Assembly (NCBI RefSeq): GCF_001719045.1
Contig: NZ_CP015423.1
Location: 1,612,001 to 1,676,000, forward strand
DNA length: 64,000 bases
Direction: 5' to 3'
Origin: Paenibacillus polymyxa
GTDB lineage: Bacteria; Bacillota; Bacilli; Paenibacillales; Paenibacillaceae
Each line of letters begins with the position of its first letter. Positions within the stretch are counted from its first letter, which is position 1. Shown here in pieces: positions 10,212 through 17,955 of the stretch. The notes beneath the pieces were generated by a model that did no database searches, was not told the origin of the DNA, and saw nothing but the letters and a program-made list of their open reading frames with translations. Position numbers and translations under genes: made by a program.

Positions 10212-11246
10212 TTAATACACATGAACTTTATGATTTTCTGCGCTGTCATAGGTGTCGAATACAAGCTGAAGGGTCTTGATATTGTCGTGACCACTCGTTT
10301 GAAATTCTTTTCCCGTGTTGAGACAATCTATAAAATGAGCTTGTAGCTTTTTATGGCTTTCCTCATAGTTTAATTCAGTCTTTTCAACCAATACTTTTTC
10401 GACTCCCTGATTATTAATGAGAGATAATTTACCTGTGTTATACAGTTTTAGGGTAGCCTCATCGCCATCAATCACCAGCTGTTCTTTATGATCGGGAAGG
10501 ACCTGCTCCGGCAGCTGCCCATTCAGTTCCCTACGAGTCGCCCAGCTCATGTCCATAAGACCAAAATAATGTTCATAACCTAACATAATAATGCCCGTGT
10601 CTTCTCCCTGTGTGTATGGGCTGACTCGCTTGGTTTCCGCATACAAACGCTGAGGTTCACCGAATAAGAAACGCCAAGTATCCAGCCAATGAACTCCCAT
10701 TTCATAAAACAAAAGCTTGGGCATATCTCTGAAAAATGGCTGCGGCAGCTCTTTTTCCGGAGCAAACCTCGGAGAATAAAAATCCGTATGCGTATAACGT
10801 ATAACATTCATATTCCCAACGATATTCTCTGCCAGCAATTTTTTTATAATTTGAAAAGGCTCAAGCCAACGCCAATTTTCGGTCACCATAAGTCTGACTC
10901 CTGCTGCTTCAGCAATACCTACAATTTGCTCAGCTTCCTCCACAGAACGTGCAAAAGGTTTTTGACACATCATATGTTTTCCGGCTGCGGCCGCCAGTCG
11001 AACCAGTTCCAGATGTGTCTCAGGAGGTGTAATGATGTCCACGACATCAATATCCGCTTCGCTTAGCATTTCCTCCAGACTGGTATAGCAATATTCAGTA
11101 GGGATATGGAATTGAGCTGCTTTTTCAAAAAGTAAATCTTGATTCCGATCACAAAACCCTGTGATTTCTGCATCCGAGATAAACTGCCATGCTTTAATAT
11201 GTTTTTCCGACCAATATCCCGTTCCAATGACGCCGATTTTCCACAT
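10212..11246 (-). CDS. Gfo/Idh/MocA family oxidoreductase
   Basis: 344 residues. The N-terminal Rossmann domain begins WKIGVIGTGYWSEKHIKAW with the GxGxxx nucleotide loop. VDIITPPETH and CQKPFARS (the EKP-type motif, here QKP with Gln in place of Glu) follow, then the alpha/beta substrate domain. Family members oxidise or reduce sugars and inositols with NAD(P). GGAG nine bases before the ATG supports the start. In this operon it probably modifies the sugar imported by the PTS or released by the neighbouring hydrolase. Confidence 0.88.
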   Translation of the reverse strand: MWKIGVIGTGYWSEKHIKAWQFISDAEITGFCDRNQDLLFEKAAQFHIPTEYCYTSLEEMLSEADIDVVDIITPPETHLELVRLAAAAGKHMMCQKPFARSVEEAEQIVGIAEAAGVRLMVTENWRWLEPFQIIKKLLAENIVGNMNVIRYTHTDFYSPRFAPEKELPQPFFRDMPKLLFYEMGVHWLDTWRFLFGEPQRLYAETKRVSPYTQGEDTGIIMLGYEHYFGLMDMSWATRRELNGQLPEQVLPDHKEQLVIDGDEATLKLYNTGKLSLINNQGVEKVLVEKTELNYEESHKKLQAHFIDCLNTGKEFQTSGHDNIKTLQLVFDTYDSAENHKVHVY

Positions 11247-11279
11247 GTTGCTTCACTCCATCCACATTCTTCTCTGTTT

Positions 11280-12560
11280 TTATTTCGTTCCGATGATGAC
11301 AACATCACTTTCAAAGCTGTGCATATCTAGCACCGATTGATCCTTTTGGACGGACACGTCGGTTTGGGCAAACCGCTTCCCGGCTAAATCAATCGTTGTA
11401 AACTTGTAATCCTGCACGTTGATACTTAGCCGTACCTTCGTGTTAACCGGGACATACAAGACAATGGTATTCTCGTTCCCCGCAGCTCTGATTTCCTCTG
11501 TCTTGTTTAAAACAATATCCAACGGTTTTACGCCAATCAGGTTATACATTTCAAACAAATATTTAATAAAGGAGTAATCCCATGCGCCCTCAAATCGTAA
11601 TGCTGTTCTCCAATCATAGGGACTATCGAATCCTTCCCCTTCTACAATGCCGAATTTCTTTCCTTTTTTGTGCCAGCTCCAAATGCCATGTGCTCCGTAG
11701 GTAATACCCGCACCCCCGCCTGCAAGGAGGCTTTGCCATGCTACTTTTCTGGCATCCAGTGCTGTGTATCTGCCATACACATTGCGGCTATAACTAATTT
11801 GTTCATAACATGGCTCTCCATTAATGACAGGCCGTATATCCGGCTTATGGTAGAAATGTTGAGCAATCTCATGGCCCACATGCTGAAACTCGGAATTATG
11901 TCCTGATTGATACATATAAAATCCAAGACCCTGGTGTTTCTCAAAGGCTGGAGGAATTTCTCTCAATCTTCCTTGAATATGCAGCGTAGTTAAGCTTGCA
12001 GGGCTTAATTGTTGTACAATTTCCAGTGCTTTTAAATAATAGGAATTGGCACGTTCGGTCGGAAAATCACTATCCCCGCTGATCAGAAAAATAGGATCAA
12101 ATGGAGAAAAACGGTTTACGACGTACGTTACATAGGGTTCAACGCATTCAAACGGCATTTTATTACCCTTTTGGAACATTTCAGCCCATGTATCCGGCAC
12201 ATAGTTACACCACAATAGAACCAGGGCCGGAACAAATCCACGCTCTACAGCCATTTTCAACATGATTTCTGCCCGGTCAAAATAAGCTTCGTTTAATGTA
12301 TGGTAGTCGAAATCCCCATTTTCCAGTAATGCAAACGGCTGTAGATTCAGATCCGATTCACTTGCATCCCATTGTCGGAGCATGTTGATTTGCAACACAT
12401 TGAAACCTTGCATCTTCCGATAGTCAAGATAATCGCTCCACTCCTCTATCGTCGCGTTGGTAAATACACTCCAAACCGTATCTGCCAAATAAAAAAAAGG
12501 TTTTTCCTCTTTTGTAAAACTTCTTTGATTTTCAGCCATGTTTAAACTCAAATAAATCAC
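11280..12560 (-). CDS. DUF4038 (apiosidase-like) putative glycoside hydrolase
   Basis: About 426 residues, no signal peptide, so cytoplasmic. The N-terminus matches the family: ENQRSFTKEEKPFFYLADTVWSVF, then GFNVLQINMLRQWD and a TIM-barrel core with INGEPCYEQ (a likely catalytic acid) and WQSLLAGGGAGITYGAHG. The C-terminal 90 residues form a small beta domain. The family cleaves rare linkages in plant or bacterial glycans. GTG at 12560 has GAGG four to five bases upstream; TTG at 12551 and ATG at 12539 are alternatives. First gene of the operon behind the promoter at 12670-12699. Confidence 0.75.
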   Translation of the reverse strand: MIYLSLNMAENQRSFTKEEKPFFYLADTVWSVFTNATIEEWSDYLDYRKMQGFNVLQINMLRQWDASESDLNLQPFALLENGDFDYHTLNEAYFDRAEIMLKMAVERGFVPALVLLWCNYVPDTWAEMFQKGNKMPFECVEPYVTYVVNRFSPFDPIFLISGDSDFPTERANSYYLKALEIVQQLSPASLTTLHIQGRLREIPPAFEKHQGLGFYMYQSGHNSEFQHVGHEIAQHFYHKPDIRPVINGEPCYEQISYSRNVYGRYTALDARKVAWQSLLAGGGAGITYGAHGIWSWHKKGKKFGIVEGEGFDSPYDWRTALRFEGAWDYSFIKYLFEMYNLIGVKPLDIVLNKTEEIRAAGNENTIVLYVPVNTKVRLSINVQDYKFTTIDLAGKRFAQTDVSVQKDQSVLDMHSFESDVVIIGTK

Positions 12561-12650
12561 CGTTCCTCTCTTGCTGTATTCACAAAATTCTCTAAACAAA
12601 ACTAAATAAATAACTAAATTTATATGATTATTTCGCAAAATAAGCTAAAT

Positions 12651-12662
12651 TAAAGCGTTTTA
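12651..12662. promoter_or_regulatory. Candidate LacI-family operator
   Basis: TAAAGCGTTTTA is a near-perfect palindrome with a central CG, the usual shape of LacI-family operators. It covers about +1 to +12 of the minus-strand operon promoter, a position where the divergently encoded LacI protein could block transcription. Confidence 0.5.
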
Positions 12663-12669
12663 CACTTGA

Positions 12670-12699
12670 ATATTAACACTATAAATCATAAACGGTCAA
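12670..12699 (-). promoter_or_regulatory. Sigma-A promoter of the DUF4038/eutH/PTS operon
   Basis: On the minus strand TTGACC (12699-12694) and TAATAT (12675-12670) are 18 bases apart. The operator-like palindrome at 12651-12662 lies just downstream. Confidence 0.55.
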
Positions 12700-12732
12700 C
12701 AAATTTTTATTTTTAGTTATTTAGTTTAGTTT

Positions 12733-12772
12733 AGTTTATTAGCTAAACTTTCTTGCAGATTAATGATATAAT
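12733..12772 (+). promoter_or_regulatory. Promoter and inverted repeat of the LacI regulator gene
   Basis: TGATATAAT at 12764-12772 is a perfect extended -10 element. AGTTTA (12733-12738) and TAAACT (12744-12749) form an inverted repeat covering the -35 position, within a run of TTTAG repeats (12711-12737). This suggests autoregulation, possibly by a second operator type. Confidence 0.45.
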
Positions 12773-12804
12773 TTATGTAGTTTAGTTCAATAGGGGGTTC
12801 CACA

Positions 12805-13833
12805 TTGAAAATTGATGATATTGCAAGGCTTGCAGGTGTTTCAAAATCTGCTGTCTCTCTTGCTTTTAATAACAAACCCGGAGTGAGTGAAGAAACCAAG
12901 GAGCAAATTCTAAAAATAGCCCAAGAGCATGGATATAAACCACGCACCATGAAGACAAGCAAGGAAGTTATTAAAAATCATCATGTGATACGCTTTGTGG
13001 CCTGTAAAAATACAGACATCGTAACAGAACATTATGATTCACTTCCATTTTTCAATGAGTTAATTCATCATATTACCAATCAGGTGAGAGAACATGGAAA
13101 CACCTTGATTTTTTCGTCTTTTGATAGCCATAGCCTCGAAGAAGAATTATCTGCTTTGGAAAAAGATCAGCCTTCTTCAGGCATACTTCTGCTTGGTACC
13201 AATTTAACTTCTGAGACTATTCATTCCATACAATCCATTCATTCCAATATTGTGATTCTGGATACTTGCTTTGAACACGTCGATGCCAGTTTCGTATCTA
13301 TTAACAACTATCTTGGTGGGTATCAGGCAGGCCAATATTTAATTCAGTCAGGACACAGAAAGATAGGATACGTACAATCCAGTACGAGGATTCTTAACTT
13401 TACAAAACGAAAGGAAGGGTTTATGGCGGCTTTAGAGGAGCACAATCTTTCCATAGAAAATGGGCTTACATTTGATATGCATCCCATGCTTGTGATGTCA
13501 CAGGACGCATTTAAAACAGCTATTCATGAACTGAATGAGCTACCTTCGGCCCTATTTTGTGAAAATGATTATATGGCGATCAGTGCCATTAAAACGTTTC
13601 AAGAAATGAATATTCGAGTGCCTGAGCAAATTTCCGTCATGGGATTTGATAATATACATGAAGCCAAGGTGATTAGCCCGGAACTCACAACCATTCATGT
13701 GAAAAAGGATATTTTGGCCCGAACTGCTGTAAACTTGCTTATGGAGAGGCTTAACCATCATCAGGGGCATCATACCCAGGTTCTTGTGAATACGGAGGTT
13801 ATTGAAAGAAGATCTTGTGTAGCCTTGAAATGA
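12805..13833 (+). CDS. LacI family transcriptional regulator
   Basis: 342 residues. The N-terminal helix-turn-helix reads KIDDIARLAGVSKSAVSLAFN, followed by the hinge region and a periplasmic-binding-like sensor domain with GGYQAGQYLIQSGHRKIGYV, ALFCENDYMA and ISVMGFDN. TTG start with AGGGGG about eight bases upstream. Divergent from the DUF4038/EutH/PTS operon, which it most likely represses until its sugar ligand binds. Confidence 0.93.
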   Translation: MKIDDIARLAGVSKSAVSLAFNNKPGVSEETKEQILKIAQEHGYKPRTMKTSKEVIKNHHVIRFVACKNTDIVTEHYDSLPFFNELIHHITNQVREHGNTLIFSSFDSHSLEEELSALEKDQPSSGILLLGTNLTSETIHSIQSIHSNIVILDTCFEHVDASFVSINNYLGGYQAGQYLIQSGHRKIGYVQSSTRILNFTKRKEGFMAALEEHNLSIENGLTFDMHPMLVMSQDAFKTAIHELNELPSALFCENDYMAISAIKTFQEMNIRVPEQISVMGFDNIHEAKVISPELTTIHVKKDILARTAVNLLMERLNHHQGHHTQVLVNTEVIERRSCVALK

Positions 13834-13885
13834 CCTATGATCATTGGTTTATTATTGCTTGCTCTCTCTATGATTTTAGAATAAA

Positions 13886-13914
13886 GCCGCCGTGTTGGCG
13901 GCCATTTCTATTTT
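13886..13914. terminator. Terminator between lacI-type gene and oxidoreductase
   Basis: GCCGCC (13886-13891) and GGCGGC (13897-13902) form a stem with a five-base loop, followed by CATTTCTATTTT. AATAAA precedes it, so it may serve both converging genes. Confidence 0.7.
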
Positions 13915-13945
13915 CGGACTCCATATGGGATATTCAAATTTATCG

Positions 13946-14851
13946 TTATTCGTTGAAATCTTCCTCTGTCAAATCCATATTTACGCTCGCAGCGGTTCGA
14001 CTGCCGTCGGCCGCGGCAAAAATCAACTGAGAAGGCATGAAGTACGATGAATCCCCGGCAGCATATACACCAGGTATGGAGGTTCTCCCCGCTTCATCCG
14101 TCTTGATCCCACCCGATTCCGTTCTTTCACAGCCCAAACGTTCTCCAAACGGTGCACTTTGTACAAACTGGGGAGACACAAAGCCGCCGACCCTCGGGAC
14201 TTGAGTGCCATCCGTAAAGCGCACATGCTCAAGCTTTCCATTGTGACCGATGAACGCCGCAACAGGTTGCTCCATTACGATGATTCCTTTAGAATAGAGC
14301 CGTTCTTTTTGCTCGTCCGACAGGGATGCCTGACCATTCGTACAGACGATCAAATCCTTACTCCAGTTAAGGAGTAGTTTGGCTGTATGAAATATAGCTG
14401 CCGATTCAGAGACGAGGACAAGCGGTTGATCCCGCAACTCCCAGCCGTCGCAATAAGGGCAATTAAATAAACTTTTCCCGTATAACGGATAAAAACCTTC
14501 AATCTCGGGGAATATCTCCTTTACGCCCGTCGCCAATATCAATTTCCGCGCTTGAACGCGATGGCCTGACGAATCAAGTACCTCAAAGCCAGATTCGTTT
14601 TTTGTAATCGAAACAACCTCGGTTTGCAGATGATGGACAGACGGATAACGCAACACTTCCTCATAAGCTACACGGCGGAACTCGGCCGGCGTTACGCCGT
14701 CTCTCGTAATAAAACCGTGCGACGCATGCGTAACCGCATTTCTGGGCCGATTATTATCAATCAAAGCCACACTTCTTCTGGCCCTGCCAAGCACGAGGGC
14801 TGCATTCAATCCGGCGGGCCCTCCGCCAATAATAGCGCAATCGTACAGCAT
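13946..14851 (-). CDS. Thioredoxin-reductase-like NAD(P)/FAD oxidoreductase
   Basis: About 301 residues. The FAD site GGGPAGLNAALVLGRARRS lies at the N-terminus. A redox-active CPYC is seen in FNCPYCDGWELRD, and GVYAAGD closes the second FAD contact. It is shorter and lacks the canonical CATC of TrxB; such proteins often act in oxidative or nitrosative stress. ATG at 14851 lies nine bases after AAAAGGAG and is preferred to the TTG at 14860 inside the ribosome-binding site. The adjacent Rrf2 gene probably regulates it; a 13-bp palindrome sits at 14878. Confidence 0.88.
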   Translation of the reverse strand: MLYDCAIIGGGPAGLNAALVLGRARRSVALIDNNRPRNAVTHASHGFITRDGVTPAEFRRVAYEEVLRYPSVHHLQTEVVSITKNESGFEVLDSSGHRVQARKLILATGVKEIFPEIEGFYPLYGKSLFNCPYCDGWELRDQPLVLVSESAAIFHTAKLLLNWSKDLIVCTNGQASLSDEQKERLYSKGIIVMEQPVAAFIGHNGKLEHVRFTDGTQVPRVGGFVSPQFVQSAPFGERLGCERTESGGIKTDEAGRTSIPGVYAAGDSSYFMPSQLIFAAADGSRTAASVNMDLTEEDFNE

Positions 14852-14877
14852 AACACCCAACTCCTTTTAAGAGATAT

Positions 14878-14890
14878 TAAAGACTCTTTA
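14878..14890. promoter_or_regulatory. 13-bp palindrome before the TrxB-like gene
   Basis: TAAAGACTCTTTA is a perfect palindrome about 15 bases upstream of the ribosome-binding site of the oxidoreductase gene. A possible operator, perhaps for the adjacent Rrf2 protein. Confidence 0.35.
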
Positions 14891-14956
14891 TGTCTGCAAT
14901 AAAACAAAAAAAAGCTTTACATAACTGGCAACCACTCTCTTTCTATATAAAGTCGC

Positions 14957-15361
14957 TTACTTTGAAACTTGCGTTTGCTTTTGCGCCAAATCGGACAATT
15001 TCGTATTTTTAAGATGTCGTTCCATTTTCTCCTCTGCTTCCCTCATTACAGCTTGAATCAGGCACTCGGAGCCGTGGACAAAATCACATTCAAACAAAGA
15101 ATTGGTTCCTTCAATGGCATGGATAATATCCAAAAAGGTAATGTCCTCTTTATGACGAGAAAGTCGATAGCCTCCATTGGCTCCAGAAACCGATTCGATC
15201 ATCCCAGCCTTCACAAGCCTTGTCAAAATTTTCGAAAGATAAGTTGGTGAAACATTTTGGGATTCGGCTAGTTGCTGAACACCTACCGGCTTCACCGACG
15301 AATCAGTAACGAGCATGAGCATAGTGTGCAGAGCATAATTCGTTGCTTTTGTAAATTTCAT
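14957..15361 (-). CDS. Rrf2 family transcriptional regulator
   Basis: 134 residues. The winged helix reads KFTKATNYALHTMLML and QNVSPTYLSKILTRLVKAGMIES, with the wing GANGGYRLSR. Two cysteines (LFECDFVHGSECLIQ) lie where iron-sulfur or thiol-sensing members have three. It might sense redox state or nitric oxide through these two, but this is uncertain. It is transcribed from a strong promoter toward the TrxB-like gene, a common pairing in Firmicutes. Confidence 0.9.
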   Translation of the reverse strand: MKFTKATNYALHTMLMLVTDSSVKPVGVQQLAESQNVSPTYLSKILTRLVKAGMIESVSGANGGYRLSRHKEDITFLDIIHAIEGTNSLFECDFVHGSECLIQAVMREAEEKMERHLKNTKLSDLAQKQTQVSK

Positions 15362-15393
15362 AACTACACCTCAATCAAAGACTTATTGTATCC

Positions 15394-15423
15394 ACTATAT
15401 CCCCGAATCTGCTAGTGTGTCAA
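15394..15423 (-). promoter_or_regulatory. Sigma-A promoter of the Rrf2 gene
   Basis: On the minus strand TTGACA (15423-15418) and TATAGT (15399-15394) are 18 bases apart: a perfect -35 and a 5/6 -10. Confidence 0.65.
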
Positions 15424-15484
15424 GGTCATCTAGCATTCACGCTGCTGTTAATCCTTCTTTTGGTTACGCTCTAACCGTTGTATA

Positions 15485-15500
15485 CTGTTCATCAGAACAG
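15485..15500. promoter_or_regulatory. Palindrome before the PRD regulator gene
   Basis: CTGTTC-ATCA-GAACAG is a perfect 6-bp inverted repeat directly behind a TATACT (15481-15486) -10-like box and before the AGAAAGGGGG ribosome-binding site. It may be an operator for autoregulation or a leader hairpin. Confidence 0.35.
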
Positions 15501-15519
15501 CTAAGAAAGGGGGCTCGTT

Positions 15520-17445
15520 GTGCGTATTTTTGATATTCTTCGTATACTGGTTGCAGAACAGATGGTCAAAGGAGAACACTTGGCAAATGCATTGAAGGTA
15601 TCTTCTCGAACGATACGAACGGATTTAAAGGAATTGGGTGCGTTATTGTCAAAGCATGGAGCAGCAGTTAAGCCCCTTAAAGGAACAGGATACAAGTTAG
15701 AGGTTCGGGACGAACAAGCATTTCATCATCTACTGAAGCAATTAAAGGATTATGATCATCATGTGCCCTATCCATTAGCGAGTTCTTCTGAAGCTAGAAA
15801 CCGTTTTTTAATGAAAAAGCTGTTGCTTACCAATGCATATGTCAAACTTGATGATTTAGCCGAGATCCTGTATGTTAGTCGATCTACTTTACAGAATGAC
15901 CTCAAAGAACTGCGCAAGTTACTGGCAACTTACGGACTATCTCTGGAGAATAGACCCTATCATGGTATTCGAGTCAAAGGTAATGAGGCCAAACTGCGTT
16001 ATTGCATTTCCGACTATATATTTAACAGGTTAGATGAAATAGGCGAGCAGCAGGTGTCACCCCCTCTTCTGATCTCTAACGAAGAGATGGAATTCATAAG
16101 AGAAGTGATTCTGGATCGTATTGAAATCCATGATATTCAGTTGTCAGACATTGCCCTGAACAATCTGGTCATTCATATTGCTATAGCATGTAAGCGTATT
16201 CGCGAAGAAAGGTATGTGTCGTATTATCCGCAAGAGATGAAAAAAATTGAAGCGCAGAAAGAGTTTAGGGTGGCGACTGAGATCGTATCCGCCTTGGAAC
16301 AAATCATGAAGCACTCCTTTCCACTTGTTGAAGTTGCGTACATTGCTGTTCACCTGTTGGGTGTAAGGACCGTCGTTAGTGCCCGTATGGATGAGGTGGA
16401 GATTAAAAAGATCATTGATAAAGATATCTACGAACTGACTATCGAAATACTAGACCAAATTGATCAGCAGTTGAAGATGAACATTCATAACGATCAAGAA
16501 TTGCTGATTGCATTTTGCCTTCACCTCAAACCGGTGATCAACCGTTATCAATACGGAATGAATTTGCGTAATCCTATGCTGGATGAAATCAAAGCCAATT
16601 ACCCGCTTGCCTTTGAAGCAGGTATCATTGCTGCGGAAGTCATCAAGCAGCGGCTTCATATACACATCGAGGAAAATGAAATTGGGTATTTAGCCATTCA
16701 TTTCGGAGTCGCGATGGAAAGAAAGAAAATGGAGGACGCGCCCAAAAGATGTATGATCGTATGTGCTTCTGGACTCGGCAGCGCTAAGCTGCTGTATTAT
16801 AAGCTTCAATCGGTCTTCGGTTCCAGGTTGGATATCGTAGGAACCACTGAATTTTATAAGTTGAAACAAATGCCGTTGGATACATTGGACTTTGTCATTA
16901 GCACGATCCCCATTTCAGAACCGCTTTCTATCCCCATGATCCATGTGAATACATTTTTAGGCGGTTCCGATATTACTAAAATTGAGCAAGCCATTTCTGA
17001 GGCCAGACTTCCTGCTGTGCAGTATGTACGAAAAAAATTGGTCTTTCTTCAACAGAAGTTTGAGAACAAACTCCAAGTGCTTGAATTTATAGCCGAAAAA
17101 ATACACGAAGCAGATCTTGTAAAAGGCCCCCTGCTGCAATCTGTAATAGAGCGTGAAGCCGTTTCCCCCACTTCATTTGGCAACTTGGTCGCGATCCCGC
17201 ATCCGATGGAACCTTTCGCAGATTCTACGTTTTGGGCCATCTGTACATTACAAAAAGCAATCGATTGGGATGGCAAGCCGGTACAGTTTATTTGTATGCT
17301 CTGTATACAGCGCACCAAATCAGAAGATTTACAGACTATGTATCATATTTTGCTTGAAATATTAAATAATGAACAGCTCGTCCAGCAGCTTATTCGCTGC
17401 AAATCATATACAGAATTCATAGAAGTGTTGCATAAAAATTGTTGA
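15520..17445 (+). CDS. licR: PRD-containing transcriptional activator (LicR/MtlR type)
   Basis: 641 residues, matching LicR in length and order. An N-terminal HTH (VSSRTIRTDLKEL) and a second HTH (YVSRSTLQNDLKEL) are followed by two PTS-regulation domains with conserved histidines (NNLVIHIAIA, VAYIAVHLLG, AFCLHLKP, YLAIHFGVA). Then come an EIIB-like domain with CASGLGSAKLLYYKL and a C-terminal EIIA-like domain with VAIPHPME. PTS proteins phosphorylate these sites, so activity follows sugar uptake and general PTS state. GTG start after AGAAAGGGGG. It should activate the PTS genes immediately downstream. Confidence 0.9.
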   Translation: MRIFDILRILVAEQMVKGEHLANALKVSSRTIRTDLKELGALLSKHGAAVKPLKGTGYKLEVRDEQAFHHLLKQLKDYDHHVPYPLASSSEARNRFLMKKLLLTNAYVKLDDLAEILYVSRSTLQNDLKELRKLLATYGLSLENRPYHGIRVKGNEAKLRYCISDYIFNRLDEIGEQQVSPPLLISNEEMEFIREVILDRIEIHDIQLSDIALNNLVIHIAIACKRIREERYVSYYPQEMKKIEAQKEFRVATEIVSALEQIMKHSFPLVEVAYIAVHLLGVRTVVSARMDEVEIKKIIDKDIYELTIEILDQIDQQLKMNIHNDQELLIAFCLHLKPVINRYQYGMNLRNPMLDEIKANYPLAFEAGIIAAEVIKQRLHIHIEENEIGYLAIHFGVAMERKKMEDAPKRCMIVCASGLGSAKLLYYKLQSVFGSRLDIVGTTEFYKLKQMPLDTLDFVISTIPISEPLSIPMIHVNTFLGGSDITKIEQAISEARLPAVQYVRKKLVFLQQKFENKLQVLEFIAEKIHEADLVKGPLLQSVIEREAVSPTSFGNLVAIPHPMEPFADSTFWAICTLQKAIDWDGKPVQFICMLCIQRTKSEDLQTMYHILLEILNNEQLVQQLIRCKSYTEFIEVLHKNC

Positions 17446-17506
17446 ACATGAGGAGTATGAAGAACAATTTATTTCCGTTAAGAAGAGGAAATAATGTGCG
17501 TTATGT

Positions 17507-17520
17507 TGAAAGCGATTCCA
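17507..17520 (+). promoter_or_regulatory. CcpA-binding cre box
   Basis: TGAAAGCGATTCCA matches the cre consensus TGWAANCGNTNWCA at 13 of 14 positions. It lies directly before a TATAAT at 17524-17529, so CcpA bound here would block the PTS operon in the presence of glucose. Confidence 0.7.
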
Positions 17521-17523
17521 AAT

Positions 17524-17529
17524 TATAAT
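17524..17529 (+). promoter_or_regulatory. Probable -10 box of the cellobiose/lichenan PTS operon
   Basis: A perfect TATAAT 40 bases upstream of the IIA start. The -35 region (TTATGT at 17501) is poor, as expected for an activator-dependent promoter. The cre box fills the spacer. Confidence 0.5.
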
Positions 17530-17568
17530 AGCCATACGACGAGGATGATTGAAAGGAGAGAGGATCAC

Positions 17569-17937
17569 GTGAATAATGATGAATCTACAGAGCACGACGT
17601 GAACATGGAGGACATGGATGATACAGAGATTGTATTCCAAATTATATTATACGCAGGGAATGCACGCAGTTCGGCCATGGAGGCGATTGAGCTTGCAAAG
17701 GCGGGGAAATTTCAGGAAGCCAAAGATGAATTAGCTACAGCAAAAAAAGAACTGGTGTCTTCCCACAAAATTCAAACCAGAATTATCCGCAAGGAAGCAG
17801 CGGGTGAAAAAACAGAGATGTCCGTCATGATGGTACATGCTCAAGATCATCTGATGAATGCCATCACCATTCGCGATATGGCCTCAGAGTTTGTAGACCT
17901 GTATGAACGCATTGATCAATTCGTACCGAAATCGTAG
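17569..17937 (+). CDS. licA: PTS lactose/cellobiose IIA component
   Basis: About 122 residues from the GTG at 17569, which follows GAAAGGAGAGAGGA; the reading frame is open further upstream, but that part has no ribosome-binding site. Helical IIA-Lac fold: ILYAGNARSSAMEAIELAKAGKF and MSVMMVHAQDHLMNAIT, with the phosphohistidine in VHAQDHLM. The protein carries phosphate from HPr to the IIB encoded at 20789. The acidic N-terminus (DESTEHDVNMEDMDD) is slightly longer than usual. Confidence 0.9.
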   Translation: MNNDESTEHDVNMEDMDDTEIVFQIILYAGNARSSAMEAIELAKAGKFQEAKDELATAKKELVSSHKIQTRIIRKEAAGEKTEMSVMMVHAQDHLMNAITIRDMASEFVDLYERIDQFVPKS

Positions 17938-17955
17938 AGGGAGGGACGCTATCCC

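Noticed and set aside
12651..12664. Possible cre (CcpA) site upstream of the EutH/PTS operon
   Set aside because: Three mismatches to the cre consensus on either strand; the CG-centred palindrome fits a LacI-family operator better.
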